From: Tupaia tana | Taxonomy: Eukaryota > Chordata > Mammalia > Scandentia > Tupaiidae | DNA length: 64,000 bases | Reading direction: 5' to 3' | Assembly (NCBI GenBank): GCA_026018925.1 | Contig: JAKSZU010000012.1 | Coordinates: 32,854,055 to 32,918,054 of the forward strand | Shown here: positions 49,116 to 61,049 of the stretch, piece after piece | Numbering within the stretch: the first letter of the stretch is position 1 | Layout: each line of letters opens with the position of its first letter | Position numbers and translations under genes: made by a program | The notes under the pieces: generated by a model | The model's database searches: none | Told to the model about the DNA's origin: nothing | The model's input: the letters and a program-made list of their open reading frames with translations, nothing else

Positions 49116-49182
49116 GGATAAAGTTAAATAGAAATTATTCTTTAAAATAATAATAAAAAATTTTTTAAAGAATCTGAACTTA
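48781..49182 (+). mobile_element. SINE dimer: two tRNA-SINE units in one insertion
   Basis: The exact duplication AAGAATCTGAACTTA (48781-48795 and 49168-49182) encloses two units in tandem. Unit 1 (48796-48960) joins the head to a CT stretch and GCCCTGTAGCAAATAAA. Unit 2 (48961-49167) has a head lacking the box A part (starts GTGGTATGGACTCCCACATGG) and the short-form end, with a (GATA)n tail. Confidence 0.92.
49070..49119. repeat. (GATA)n microsatellite
   Basis: About 12 tetramer units in the tail of the SINE dimer. Confidence 0.95.
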
Positions 49183-49414
49183 ACATTCATGTCTTCAAGG
49201 AGGTTATGTTGTAGCTGAGAAGCTACAATATTTATATAAACTAAAACAGAGGGTAGGAAATACCAGATGCATAAAAATGCCTCATGATTTCAGGAGACCA
49301 GAAACTGAGTCAAGTATGTATCTCTCCTGAGGAACTTAGATTAGGAATGAGGGAAAGAAAGGAGGGATATAAAGCATAACCTTCTGTAAGATAACAAGAA
49401 TAATTGAATATTTA

Positions 49415-49595
49415 CTGTATCCCAGTAACTTTGCTAGTTTGTAGATTTCCTTAATTTGATTCTCACAGCAATCCTGAAAGACTGATAGCATTAAGCCCAT
49501 TTTAGAGTTGTGGAAACAGAAGTTCAGGGTGATGTGCCCAGGTTCACACTCCAAGTAAGTAACAAAGCAAGGTTCTGAGCCTCAGCCTCCTGAGC
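49415..49595 (-). mobile_element. MIR, antisense
   Basis: 'GATTCTCACAGCAATCCTGA', 'GCCCATTTTAGAGTTGTGGA' and 'AAGTAAGTAACAAAGCAAGG' are the reversed MIR. Confidence 0.75.
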
Positions 49596-49609
49596 CTTAA
49601 CCTTTTTAG

Positions 49610-49858
49610 AAAACTTTTGCTATAGGGCACATGTGCTCTCCAGAGGACAGGATTTGGGTTGGTGGGGAGTGGTGAGAAAGCACACGCCTTCCCCCAGGGA
49701 AATGATCACACTGCAATTTTCATTCACCTCTCGGGATTTGGGGTATGTACACACACGTACCTGGCTTGCCTTTTCAAGCTGTCAGGTCAGGAACTGGAAC
49801 TGCACAGCTGGCCATGTGGGATCCAGCCACCTTAACTTCCACTCCAGCTTCTGGCCCT
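49610..49858 (-). mobile_element. tRNA-SINE, long form, antisense
   Basis: TTTTGCTATAGGGCACATG to TTCTGGCCC. Shares the ACCTTAACTTC junction with the next copy. Confidence 0.82.
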
Positions 49859-49874
49859 ACCTTAACTTCTTTCT

Positions 49875-50135
49875 TTTATTTATTTAGTTTTTCATTTTGT
49901 TATAGATTACATGAGCTTGCTAGAGAGACAGACAGAAAGAGAGAAAGCACTCCTCCCACCCACCCAGAAGGAATGGCCATGCCACAATCCCTTCTCCTCT
50001 ATTTTTCTCTTGGGATTTTGAGCACACATGCACACACATGGTGTGTTTTTCAAGCTGCTGGTTCCAGGACTCAAACTCTGCAATTGACCATGTTGGAACC
50101 AGCGGCCTTAACCACCACACCACCAGCTGGACCCA
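49875..50135 (-). mobile_element. tRNA-SINE, long form, antisense
   Basis: TTTTGTTATAGATTACATG to CACCAGCTGGACCC, complete. Confidence 0.85.
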
Positions 50136-50470
50136 GCCACCTTATCTTGTTATACCTAAATTCTCCTTCTGCTTTTCTCCTTCTCTGTCCCACCCTGATT
50201 AGGTATAAATAATTAGATAAATAATTTTAATATAAAGGATTGAGCACCTATTATGTTCTCAGTACTATATAAGGAAGTGACTTATAGAGAATATGCCATT
50301 AAGTATGTTGATATATTTAAACAAATCTATTTTTGTATCCATAGGGCTGTTTAGAAATTTAAAGTGGTGAATAGTTTTTCTTCCAAATTTATGTTCCAGG
50401 TGGAAATATCTTCTGGCATTACCAAGTATTTGTACACCTTGCATTTTTAATTGTAGAGTTTTGTGTGTTT

Positions 50471-50518
<48 letters not shown>

Positions 50519-50989
50519 AACATTTGCAGATTTTGTGGGAAACAGGTGCTGTTCAACCCAGGCAAATGCAGTGTGGCTGTTAATGCTGTGGAATGTGATT
50601 TTGATTTCCTTGGCAGAAATTTTATTTAAAAAATCAACTATTAAAATAGACATCGTTTCCATCCTTTAATTTTGCTCTGTTCACTGAAATTTGCCTATGA
50701 GCTATTTTTCAACAGTTACAAAAAGGGTGTGGAAACTGGAAGATTTCTATAAGGAAATCAATATTGAGTTCTTTAACATAATTTCCACAACCTTGCAACT
50801 TACCAAGTGAAAAGAAAAGGATTATTTTTAACCTTACTGAAATTATCTGGAATTCTTTCCCGCTAGAATTCCATCCTCTTTTTAGTACAGCTCTGTTTAA
50901 AATATTATATTTAATATTGGCACAGAGAATATTCTGATGTAAATCTTTTCATTACATGATTTCTTTTTTTTTTTAATTTTGGGGTGGCG
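50136..50989. other. Intron sequence with a long poly-T
   Basis: Apart from the T46 run, no recognised element. Confidence 0.45.
50472..50517. repeat. Poly-T tract of 46 bases
   Basis: An uninterrupted T run. The flanking sequence is not a SINE or L1 that I know, so it could be the tail of an unrecognised antisense retroposon. Confidence 0.95.
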
Positions 50990-51235
50990 GGGCCAGCAAA
51001 TGGCAAGGAGATTAACGCGGCTAGATCCTAAATGACCGGCAGCACAGTTTGAGTCCAGGACCCAGTGCCTTGAAAAACATTCCCAGTGCATGTGGATGTG
51101 TGTGCAAAGTCTCTAGAGGAGGATGAAGGAGAAGGGACTGCAATGTGGCCATTCCCCCTGGAGGGCGCTTTCTCGCTTTACCTCTCTCTGTGTCTGTCTC
51201 TGCCTGTTTCCAGCGAGAGTAGGCATCCTAGGACA
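50990..51235 (+). mobile_element. tRNA-SINE, long form
   Basis: GGGGCCAGCAAATGGCAAGG to CATCCTAGGACAAAAAATA. Complete but diverged. Confidence 0.87.
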
Positions 51236-51439
51236 AAAAATAACAGAGCGAAAATTAAAATTTGGGGGTGTCATCTCATTCCTTGCCAGATTCAATCTCT
51301 TGATTACCACATTTGCTCTCCTGTTATATATATTTTTTCTTTCTTTTCCTCTCGCAAAGGGGAAAATCCTTCCTCTCGTAATTCTCCTATGCAGACTTTT
51401 CCCCACAGTTCGCTATTTCTCTCGGGATAAAGATCTGAC

Positions 51440-51920
51440 CATGATCTGACTCGTGGAGGGCTCCGCATCACCCTCCTCACGACTTCCTGTCCACGGCAGC
51501 GTCACGCCTTGCTCCTCCTCCCCAGGGTCCAACCCTGCTGGCCTTCCGATTCCGTGAAGCAGCCTGCTTCCTCCTGCCATGAAACCTTTACCAACGCTGT
51601 TTCCTCTGCTTAGCACCTTCCTCCCTGCAGCTCCTACCCCTCGAGATCTCATCTAAGTGTCGCTTTCTCTCCAAAGTCTTCCCTGACTCCCCCAGCCTTT
51701 CAGTCCTCATCTGTGGAACGGTGGTCCTCACCTCGAGTGCTTCATTTATAAACTGGACGGTTTTTAGTGTGGTTATCAATGTGTTTGCTCCTAGGGACTC
51801 TAAATGCCACCTCTGTGTGTGCCCACTCCCATCTCTGTCCTGCCACCTAGCACTCGCTGTGCCTGCCTAATTAATAGAGTGCTCATTGGTGACAGTTGAA
51901 TGAATAAACTGTATCCGTGG
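51440..51920 (+). mobile_element. L2, 3' region
   Basis: L2 landmarks in order: 'CTCCAAAGTCTTCCCTGACT', 'CTGCCACCTAGCACTCGCTG', 'GACAGTTGAATGAATAAACT'. Confidence 0.65.
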
Positions 51921-52311
51921 GATCATTTTCTTTCATCCCCCCGTCATAGTGAGAGAGTTGTCCCACTGCCATAGAAGGCCGACCCTTCGGTGCCCTCCTG
52001 TAGGGTAAGTAGCGAGTCCCCACTCACCCTGGACATTCATTCTGCTGCACGTCACCTTGTCCACTCTATGTTGGCTCTTCTCTCTATGCCAAGCTACTCA
52101 TTATCTCTGTTTTCTCACCCACAGTCACTTCATCTCCCCCACCACGTCATTGAAGCCTGGTTTACCATATCGACAAAGCTGCCCACCCATGAATTCATAT
52201 AGTGTAATCCAGTGGACTTGTTTTAGTCTGTTTTTGTGTGGCCTTTCAACATTTGACTATTGGCAATATCTTCCTTCTTAAATTAACACTTTCTCTGCAC
52301 TCTTCTTTTTT

Positions 52312-52475
52312 TTATTTTTTTTTTGGAGAGGTTTTTGCTATAGGGTGCGTGTGCTCGCCAGAGAGACAGAGAGGTAGAAAGCGAGAAATCACCCCCCCCC
52401 CCCCAACCCCGGGTGGGGTTGGCTACGCTGCAATCCCTTCTCCTCCATTCTCCTCTCGGGATCTTGAGCTCTTCT
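52312..52475 (-). mobile_element. tRNA-SINE, antisense, headless
   Basis: Tail, CT part and body (GCTATAGGGTGCGTGTGCTC to CCTCTCGGGATCTTGAG). It ends where the tRNA-like head should start. Contains a C14 run. Confidence 0.85.
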
Positions 52476-52502
52476 GATGAGACATTTCTTGGTTTTCCTC
52501 CT

Positions 52503-52740
52503 ATTTTTTTTTTTTTTTTAAATTTGCCACATGGCATGTATACATAACCAGAAAGGGACAGAGAGAGAGAAAGCTAGAAATCACCTCCCAGGGGACACAG
52601 CCCTTCTCCTCTTAGGATTTTAGGCATGCATGCACACACGTGCCCAGCATGTTTCTCAAGCTGCCGGATCTGGGACTCAAACTGTTCAGTCAGCCATGTG
52701 GAATCCTCCGACTCTAACCACCCTGCCACCAGCTGGCCCA
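52503..52740 (-). mobile_element. tRNA-SINE, long form, antisense
   Basis: TTTGCCACATGGCATGTATA to CACCAGCTGGCCC; complete, moderately diverged. Confidence 0.85.
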
Positions 52741-52752
52741 GGTCATTGTTTT

Positions 52753-53026
52753 CTCTTACCAGAATTTTTTTTTTTTTTTGGAAGGGAGAGTTTTTTGCTG
52801 TAGGGTGTATGCGCTTGCCAGAAAGACAGACAGAAAGTGAGAAAACACGCCCCGGGGGGATGGCCATGCCGCAATCCCTTCTCCTCCATTCTCCTCTCAG
52901 GATCTCTGGCACACATGCACATGAATTTAAGCCACTGGGTCCGGGACTCGAACCGCGGTTGACTACATGGGAGTCCAGCGACATAGCCATTACACCAACT
53001 GCTGGTCCCCTCTTACCAGAATTTTT
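52753..53026 (-). mobile_element. tRNA-SINE, long form, antisense, exact target-site duplication
   Basis: TCTTACCAGAATTTTT at 52753-52768 and 53011-53026. Close to the copy at 19750 in sequence. Third antisense copy in a row. Confidence 0.93.
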
Positions 53027-53149
53027 ATTCAGGCTTTCCGTGTTTCCTTCCCTGCTCCCCTGCAGTTTGTACCCCCACCCCCCAGCAGCCAGTCCTGCCT
53101 GTCCTTTCAGAACCCTCCACTACATCCCTTGTTCAGAATGTGAAGGAGG

Positions 53150-53520
53150 GTCCTGTGTGGCCAAGGCCCACTGCGCTGCTGCTCCTCTCTCTCCTTTCCC
53201 TCTCACTCTGCTGCAGCCACTCTGACGTTTCAGCTCTCACGCAGGAGCCCACAGGCGTTCGTGGCGCAGGGCCTTGCACTTCCGTTTCCCCTGCCTGGAA
53301 CACTCTCATTGGCTTTAAGACCTTCTCTCTTACCCCTTCAGGTTTCTTTCACATTTGACCTTCTCAATGGACCTTCTCTTGTCTGTCACAGTTCCCTCCT
53401 TGAAACGTAAGCTTCGTGAGAACAGGGACTGCATTATCTGTCCTGTTCACTGTTAGCTCACTACCTAGAACTGAGCCTGGTAGTGTGTGGTGGGTACTCG
53501 GTAATTATTTGGTGAAGGAA
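53150..53520 (+). mobile_element. L2, 3' region
   Basis: 'CCCCTGCCTGGAACACTCTC', 'GTAAGCTTCGTGAGAACAGG', 'CTACCTAGAACTGAGCCTGG' and 'GGTGGGTACTCGGTAATTAT' are the L2 end in order. Confidence 0.8.
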
Positions 53521-53679
53521 GGATTGGAAAAAAACTGATATTTACCTTGTTGTGTTCATCAGACTCTCTGATACAAAGTAGGTAAATTATTGTTTATTGA
53601 ATCTGTTTTCTTTTACTCTAATCTCAGATGTTCTTTTATCTTCTCTCAAATTTTTTAACCTTTATTTTCTTCAAAACTA

Positions 53680-53760
53680 TTGAGTTATTGGAAAAGTCAC
53701 GATGTATTTTTTCTATGTGTTTCAATGCAAACGTGTATCATGACTTATTCGACAGCCCAA
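53680..53760. mobile_element. Palindromic mariner-type MITE, family 1, copy 2
   Basis: 81 bases between TA (53678-53679) and TA (53761-53762). Left end TTGAGTTATTGGAAAAGTCA; right end, reversed, TTGGGCTGTCGAATAAGTCA. Confidence 0.8.
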
Positions 53761-53786
53761 TAGTTTCAAATTTTTCACCTCTTGAA

Positions 53787-53991
53787 AGATGCCAGTGAGT
53801 GTCATGGTGGTTAAGGCAGCTGGATTCCACATGGCCAGTTATGCAGTTCAAGTTCCTGACCTGGCAGCTTCAGAACACAGGCCAGGCGCATGCACGTATA
53901 TGTGTATACGCGTGTACAATCAAAATCCCGAGAGGAGAACAGAGGAGAAGGTATTGCAGCATTGCCATCCCTCCTGGGGGGGGGGGGGTGA

Positions 53992-54031
<40 letters not shown>

Positions 54032-54078
54032 TCTCTCTCCAGTAAGTGCATATGCCCTATAAGCAGAAAAAGAAAAAG
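53787..54078 (+). mobile_element. tRNA-SINE, long form
   Basis: Head GCCAGTGAGTGTCATGGTGG. Body with an added TATATGTGTATACGCG patch, a G12 run and (TC)n, ending ATGCCCTATAAGCAG. Forms an inverted pair with the next copy. Confidence 0.87.
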
Positions 54079-54120
54079 ATGGCCCCTCCCACTCAGCTTT
54101 CTACTTAGCACTTAATAGCC

Positions 54121-54352
54121 ATTTTTTTCTTTTTCTTTGGGTCAGGAGGTATATATGTGCTCACGTGCATGCATGAGAGAGAGGGGCTTCCCCAGTGCAA
54201 CATGGTCACACACAATCCTTTTCCTCTATTTCTATTTCCCATCAGGATTTTGGGCATGCACCTGCACTCGACATTTCTCAATTTGCTAAGAATGGAATTT
54301 GAACTGTCAGCTACGTAGGATCCAACTCCCAGTGCACGGCACTTAAGCACTG
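54121..54352 (-). mobile_element. tRNA-SINE, antisense, diverged
   Basis: GGTATATATGTGCTCACGTG and GGATTTTGGGCATGCACC are the antisense body; the head is poorly kept. Confidence 0.65.
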
Positions 54353-54539
54353 TGTTAACTTGTGAATGGGATTTGCTGACTAATTAGATGTGTGACTAAT
54401 TAGAAAGACTCGCCACACAAAGATGATTCTATTAAGACTAGCCAAAGTCAGAGCAGAAGGTATTTGCTGGATCCTGAGAGAATACTGTTCCTTATCTGAA
54501 AACCACACATGCAAGGTTTTAGGTAGGCATGGAGCGGGG

Positions 54540-55500
54540 TATTATCTCATTATAAGATATGTGAATAACAGAGTATCCACTGAGTGCTACAAGGAGAAAA
54601 GCCCCGAGCTCAGGCCTGAGAAGAAATAGGGAGGAAGGTCAGAGAAGGCTTCTTAGAGTAGGGTATAGCTGGGTGAATCTTTACGGATGAGTAAGAATTA
54701 GTGACGTAGGGGTGCAGTAAAGGTCATTCCTGACAAAGGGAACGATTGATATCTAGCTAGAGCATATAGGTGAATGGAGATAGGAACGTGGATTTGAAAA
54801 TAATATAGCCAGCCACTCCAGTGCCCTTTGGTTAATGCTTGCATGGCAGATTGTAAAAGAAGGTTCAAAGGGTAAGATAATACTTTTGATTTTGAACATG
54901 TAAAATTCGAAATGCCTATGTAACACCTAGAAGACGCCCAGCATGTGATTAGAAATATAATTATGCAGTTTGGGAGAAAGACCATGACGTGATATAGGAG
55001 TTAACTGTGGTGTAACTGGCTATTAATGCTTTTGCTTATTAATCAACGTTTGTTAAATTTCTGTATTATAGCAAACAGTGTTCTAAATACTGGGGATACA
55101 CTAGCAAATAACACAGATAAAAATCTGTGCCCTCTTGGGCCAGCAGGTGGCTTGGAGGTTAAGGCACTGGATCCCACATGGCTGAGTGCACAGTTCAAGT
55201 CCCAGACCTGGAGGCTCGAAAAATCACACGCATGGCATTCATAACCAAAATCCCAAGAGGAAACTGGAGGAGAAGGGATTATCGTGTAGCCATCCTCCTT
55301 GGTGGCGATTTCTCACATCCCCTCTCTCTCTCTCTGGGGAGTACGTGCATCCTATAGCAGAAACTAAAAAAGAAAAAAGGAAAAAAAAATCTGTACCCTT
55401 CTGGAATTAACTTTGTCATTGAAGAAACAGATCCAGAACAAATGAGAACCAGGTGATGTGATAGAGACTGCAGGGCTGTCATTGTCTCATTTCCTTTTTT
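54540..55500 (-). mobile_element. L2, antisense, split by a SINE
   Basis: 'GGTCAGAGAAGGCTTCTTAG' (54638), 'GTGTTCTAAATACTGGGGAT' (55079) and, after the SINE, 'TCTGTACCCTTCTGGAATTA' (55390) follow the reversed L2. Some of 54800-55020 is unclear. Confidence 0.6.
55137..55383 (+). mobile_element. tRNA-SINE, long form, in L2
   Basis: Flanks AAAAATCTGTGCCCT (about 55120) and AAAAATCTGTACCCT (about 55386) are the target-site duplication with one mismatch. Confidence 0.9.
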
Positions 55501-55823
55501 ATTAAATTTATACAATGGAAAGTTTTAGCCTATGCAAAAGCAAAGAAAATGGCATCATAAACCCTCTATACCTAGCTTTAATAATAACAATAATTAATCT
55601 TATTCTATCTATATCCATTCTACTCTCTTCATCCCAGCACATGATTTGTAAGTAAATCCTGGAAATCATAACATTTTATTCACAAACACTTACGTATATA
55701 TCTCTAAAAGATAAGTTTCTTATCATAATGACTATATCATTATCACCCCTAGGAAAATAGTCACAATTCTTTAATGTCAGTGTTCAAATTTCCCTGGTTG
55801 TTTCATAACTTCTTTAATTTCCA
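55501..55823. other. Intron sequence without recognised feature
   Basis: AT-rich; nothing named. Confidence 0.4.
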
Positions 55824-56026
55824 GAAAGAGGGGGGGGCCCTCCCCAAGTGAGCATGATCATGCTGTAATGCCTTTTCCTTGGCATCCCCCCACCCCAGGG
55901 TTCTGGACACGCATGCACACGTTTCTGGAGTGTTCTCCAAGCCCCCAGGGCCAGAACTCAACCCCCAGTCGGCCATTTGGCATCCAGCCACTGATGCTCT
56001 GCATTTCCACCCCTTCACGACAGGCC
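55824..56026 (-). mobile_element. tRNA-SINE, antisense, missing its tail
   Basis: From AGAGGGGGGGGCCCTCCCCA to the head GACAGGCCC. The 'CTATAGGG' end is absent. Confidence 0.7.
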
Positions 56027-56209
56027 CAGTCCTCATAACTTTCACAGTCAGTGTCTTCAAATCATATCTAAACAAGTCCTCACATTTCCTTGAAATAGTA
56101 TATCTCTTTAGTCTTTTTTGAAATGCATTTCCATTTCTATTATGTCATCATCTTAATTTTTTACCTTGTGTATGTTTTATAATATATTTTGCAGTAATAT
56201 ATGTCATTC

Positions 56210-56251
56210 GTTCTTTTTATTGCCTGAGAGTGTATACACTTGCCAAAGAGA

Positions 56252-56298
<47 letters not shown>

Positions 56299-56486
56299 AA
56301 GCTCTCCCCAGTGGGCCATAGTCACACCACATTCCTCTTTCCTCTGTTTCTCTCTCTGGTCAGGATTTGGGGCATGCACACACATATGCCCAGCACGATT
56401 TTTAAGCCTTGTTGGTTGGGACTCTAACTGCTGTTGGCCTTGTGCGATCCAGCTCTCCATGGTCAGGGCTGCACTATAGGACCAGC
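56210..56486 (-). mobile_element. tRNA-SINE, long form, antisense, with (GA)n
   Basis: The CT stretch (as GA here) has grown to about 39 bases at 56255-56293. The head ends CTATAGGACCAGCCC. Confidence 0.82.
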
Positions 56487-56982
56487 CCTGTGTGCCGTTT
56501 GTTAAAATATAGAATTTATCACCTGCATAGAGAGTGGGACATGGACGTATGCTCACAAGTGTTTTACTCATAGAGGTATAAAATCAAAACGTTTGGTGAC
56601 TGCCGATCTCCAGCATGTTTTATTTTTCTCTGTATCATTTGCTCCTAGCAAACCTTTTCATTTGTTTATTCATATTTTGTCCCAAGATCTTATTATGGAA
56701 ATTTCCAGGCATACCTCGAAGTTGAAAGAAGCTTATAGTGAACACCCGTATATTTACCAACCTAGATTCTACAATTAACCTTCTGCTGTAATTATTATAT
56801 ATTTTTTACATTTATCTCATCATTTGTTATCTATCAGCCCACTTATTTATCTTGTTGAGTTTTGCATAAGTTGCAGATATCAGTTTACTTTCCCTGGTAC
56901 TTCATGGTGCATGTGATTAAAGCTTAGTATTTATCCTTTTTTCTTTTGAAGTAAAGTTTGCGTATGATGAAATGTACAAATC

Positions 56983-57222
56983 TTTTTTTTAGGTTTGTTG
57001 TTATAGGGTGCATGTTCTTGCCAGAGAGAGACTGAGAGAGGCAAAATGAGATTCCCCATGGAAGGATGGCCACACCGCAATCTCTTCTCCGCCACTTTCC
57101 TCCTGGGATTTTGGATAGGCATACAAGTGCACCCAGCGTGATTTTTAAGCCACCAGGTCCAGGATTCGAACCATGGTTGTGTCGTGTGAGAGTCCAGCAC
57201 CTTAACCACCTGCTGACCATGA
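56983..57222 (-). mobile_element. tRNA-SINE, long form, antisense
   Basis: TTGTTATAGGGTGCATG to CACCTGCTGACC. About 440 bases upstream of the last exon in the window. Confidence 0.87.
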
Positions 57223-57819
<597 letters not shown>

Positions 57820-57849
57820 TAGAACTAAGTACTGCAGTTGACCTTTTCA

Positions 57850-58533
57850 CTAAGCGGTCACTTTAGTAACCATTAGTAACCTTCTTTTTTGGCCACAGTC
57901 GTCCTCTGTGCCAGTGGGACTATGGAGAAGCATTAGCTCTGAACTGGAAATCATGCTGCTGAACTCAGAAGCCCTGTTCTTGTTTGTGCTTGCTGAGAGA
58001 CTGTGCTGTACTTGAAAGTGTGAGCCTCATGATCGCACCTCTGCGGCTTTCCCAATAATAACTTTTTTCTCTCAGACGTCTTTGAGGGAGTATTGCAGTA
58101 TTGCTTTTGGAGCAGAAGTTGGGTATCTATGGAAGGTCCTCAGTGGTCTCTTCACCTGTTATCCAGGGCCTGGAAGAAGAGACCAGGCACCTGTCCTCCC
58201 AGCCCATCTTAGATCTCTGTGCCTCTTTCAGCATCTTGACAGTCTGCATCCTGCTCAGATAATGCCCTTCCATGTGCCACAATTAGACAGTCGGGTGCCT
58301 GGGTTTGTAGTTTCCTGAGAGAAATATGTACCCTATCTTGGCTCTGTGTCAAGAGGTAGACCTTGTGTAAACTTCTAGTTGTAAAGGAAGACTAGTTTCA
58401 GTGTCCCTCCCATTGGGATGTCACATGGGAAAGTATCCATCATAAAAAGACATTATCACCATGTTCTCAGACCTTCCAGTTTTATAGAATAAGGTTTGTG
58501 AGAGTTTGTTTTTATGAGTCTGAGTTGCTTCTT
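57850..58533. other. Intron sequence without recognised feature
   Basis: No named repeat. The open frame at 58082-58318 has no domain or splice borders. Confidence 0.45.
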
Positions 58534-58817
58534 ATTCATATGAGTCTTTTTTGGTTTTGTTTTTAGAGAGAGATTTTTGCTATAGGGTGTGTGTGCTCAC
58601 CAGAGAGACATAGAGACAGAAAGTAAGAAATCACCCCCCAGGGGGTGTCAGTTCCTTCTTCTCCGGTCTTTTCTCAGGATCATGGGCACACACACACACA
58701 TGCACCTGGTGTGATGTGTAAGCCACCAGGTCCGGGACTCGAACTGTGGTCGACTATGTGGAAGTTCAGCGATGTAACCATTATGCCATCTGCTGGTCCC
58801 TGTATTCATATGAATCT
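58534..58817 (-). mobile_element. tRNA-SINE, long form, antisense, with target-site duplication
   Basis: ATTCATATGAGTCT (58534-58547) and ATTCATATGAATCT (58804-58817), 13 of 14 bases equal. Head and body near consensus. Confidence 0.92.
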
Positions 58818-60125
58818 AAAGACTTGCTTAACAATTTCCTTATTCATGTCTAATCAGTCTAGAATTATCTTTCCACGTCATGTCATCTTGGCCTTTCTTC
58901 CCACCAGCCAAGCTCAGTGATATGTTGGAATTTTTAAATTTGGTTTTTCTTAAGACTGGTACCATTTTCTGAGATTAGATCCATTGTCTAGTTTGCAGTC
59001 CTCAGCTGATTGTTTGCCTCATGGTGTCATTGCTACTTCTGCTCCACTCATGGCCCTCATGCCAAGCAAGCAACTTTAAATCACTATTGGAGGGGAACAA
59101 TAAACTTCTTAAAAACAAATTTTCTTAGATTTCAGAATTCCCTCTTGAGCGTTTAGAAAGATACTCTTAGCAAGCTCGTGCTATTCCACCTTTTTTCCCC
59201 TGCTTCAGTGCTGTTTGATATCTTGGGGAAGGTTTCATTTTCTCTTTGACCTTACCCCATCACCTTTTCACATTTTGATTTGTAACAAATCCAATAACCG
59301 TTAATTATATGTCTCCTAAACAAGTAGGATAATGAAGAGATAGTTCCAGCTTGTGAAAACTTATTTTATATTCATATACACTAATGCACGTTGTCAAAGG
59401 GAGTTTGTCATTGCAGCCAGTCTTATGTGTGCCCCATCTCTAGAGATGTGAACAAATCATGCTGTTAAAACGGCCCCACCTCAGTACTTCACAAGCCACG
59501 TTGGTGGAGGTGGATGAAAGCATTGGCATGTGTGAAAGTGCCAGAGAAGGAGTGAAGTCATTCACTACTGCATCCAGAACGTGGCTGAGGATTTGAATAG
59601 TCAATAGGACCTTTCATCACAACCAGAAGTAGTAGTAAAATCATTTTTTTGGTAGAGGAAATGACAGAATTTAGTAATATTTGTTACTTCAGTATTTGGG
59701 AGCAGTCCAGCCCAAGTTTTGAAAGCACAGGCTTAGGGAGACAGGCCTTCAAGTAGAAACCCTCAAGTGTCATGTGAAGGGCTGAGAGCCTTGGTAAGCC
59801 TGCTCACCCGCTCATGTCACTGCTGTCTGGAGGGGTGTGTGTGCCGAATCAGGCACGGTGAGCCAGTGAAGCAAAGGGCCTTGTTTTCAGTGCCACTTAA
59901 CTAACATTTGTCAAGTGCCAGCCTTGGTTGGAAATAGCCTTCTTTATTGGCCAGCATGTAATGCTATAGGAAAGGCTTGTCAGAATGCAGGTACAATGTA
60001 ATTAACATTGATTTAGAAAAACAGGTCCTGCCATAATTCTCAGTAAGCCTGTAAGGCCATTATAGTTGCATTTGTGTAGAGCACAGTAGTTTGCTCTTAC
60101 TTCCCAGTGCATAAAAAGTAGTAAA
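58818..60125. other. Intron sequence, mostly unassigned
   Basis: A weak antisense L2 trace at 59895-59960 (AACATTTGTCAAGTGCCAG). Nothing else recognised. Confidence 0.4.
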
Positions 60126-60340
60126 ACAGGACCAGGTGGGGACACATGGGCAAGGTCCTGGGTTCACATTCCGGAATCTCTCTAAGCACATTGGTGCATG
60201 TCTGTGATTCAGGCCAGCTGAGACTGAGGGTAGATTGTACACAAAGACACATTGGGGTGCCTCTTTCTCTGTCTTTGTCATCTCTCTTTCTCTCTCTCTC
60301 TGCCTCCTTCTCATGGAAAAAATAAATAAACTTTTAAAAA
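60126..60340 (+). mobile_element. Second tRNA-SINE family, clearest copy
   Basis: Box-B-like GGGTTCACATTCCGG, then ATCTCTCTAAGCACATTGGT, CAGGCCAGCTGAGACTGAGG, CT-rich runs, CTCATGGAAAAAATAAATAA. The body is distinct from the dominant family. The head is shortened. Confidence 0.7.
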
Positions 60341-60346
60341 GTAGTT

Positions 60347-60520
60347 GGAGCCAGTAAGTGGCATAGTGGTTAAGACACTGGATTCCCACATGGTCGACTG
60401 TGGTTTGAATCCCAGACCGGGTGGCTTGCCTTCTCACCTTCCCCCTCCCCCAACCCCGGTCTTTCTCTGGTAAATTAAAAAAATAACAACAATAATAAAT
60501 AAAATAAAATTCTTTTTAAA
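60347..60520 (+). mobile_element. tRNA-SINE, short form
   Basis: GGAGCCAGTAAGTGGCATAG head, box B GGTTTGAATCCC, TCTCTGGTAAATTAAAAA end. First arm of an inverted pair. Confidence 0.88.
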
Positions 60521-60534
60521 AGAAGACTTTTTAT

Positions 60535-60728
60535 TTATTTTTTAATAATTATTTATTTTATTTTATTTATTCATTCATTTATTTTTTTAGTTTGACCAGA
60601 GAGAGACAGAGGGTGAGAGTGAGAGAGAGAGGAAGTGAGAAAGGAAGCCACTAGATTCAGGATTTGAACCCTGGTCGGGCATGTGGGAGTGTCCAGCACC
60701 TTAACCACCATGCTACCTGCTGGTCCCC
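60535..60728 (-). mobile_element. tRNA-SINE, short form, antisense
   Basis: TTTGACCAGAGAGAGACAG to CTACCTGCTGGTCCCC. Second arm of the inverted pair, only about 15 bases after the first copy's tail. Confidence 0.9.
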
Positions 60729-61049
60729 AAAATAAGACTTTTTAAAAAGTAGTAAAAAATTGAAGTACTTTTGCCTTACATTTGTGTAGAGATTTATAGT
60801 TTGTAAAGTACATGCATATACATCCATATGATTCTCATCATCCTGCAAATAAAAAAGTGCAGATAATGTTAAATGGATGTGAGAACAGTATAACTTTTGA
60901 CATGTGTCATTCCAACATGGTATCATGTAACATGAATAGGCTTTGCACAGATTCCCTTATTTCCACTCCAAGCATATACTGAATCAAAGAAGAAGTTCCC
61001 AGGTAGAAAAGGTAATGAGAGTTCCTTGAGAGCAGAGAAGTAACTGTTT

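Larger units (their letters stand above)
48740..49310 (-). mobile_element. L2 remnant, antisense, split by a SINE dimer
   Basis: 'GATATTTGTTGAATGCCTAC' before and 'TCTTCAAGGAGGTTATGTTG' after the SINE dimer are consecutive parts of the reversed L2 3' end. Confidence 0.65.

Noticed and set aside
49070..49119. CRISPR-like or regulatory GATA array
   Set aside because: A simple tetranucleotide repeat grown from a SINE tail.
49745..50212. Open frame of 155 aa
   Set aside because: Made of two antisense SINE copies; no independent coding signal.
52626..53225. Longest open frame in the window (199 aa, plus strand)
   Set aside because: It runs through two antisense SINEs and an L2; repeated motifs such as 'LLLHSP' and 'GPGLEP' are SINE translations that recur all over the window.
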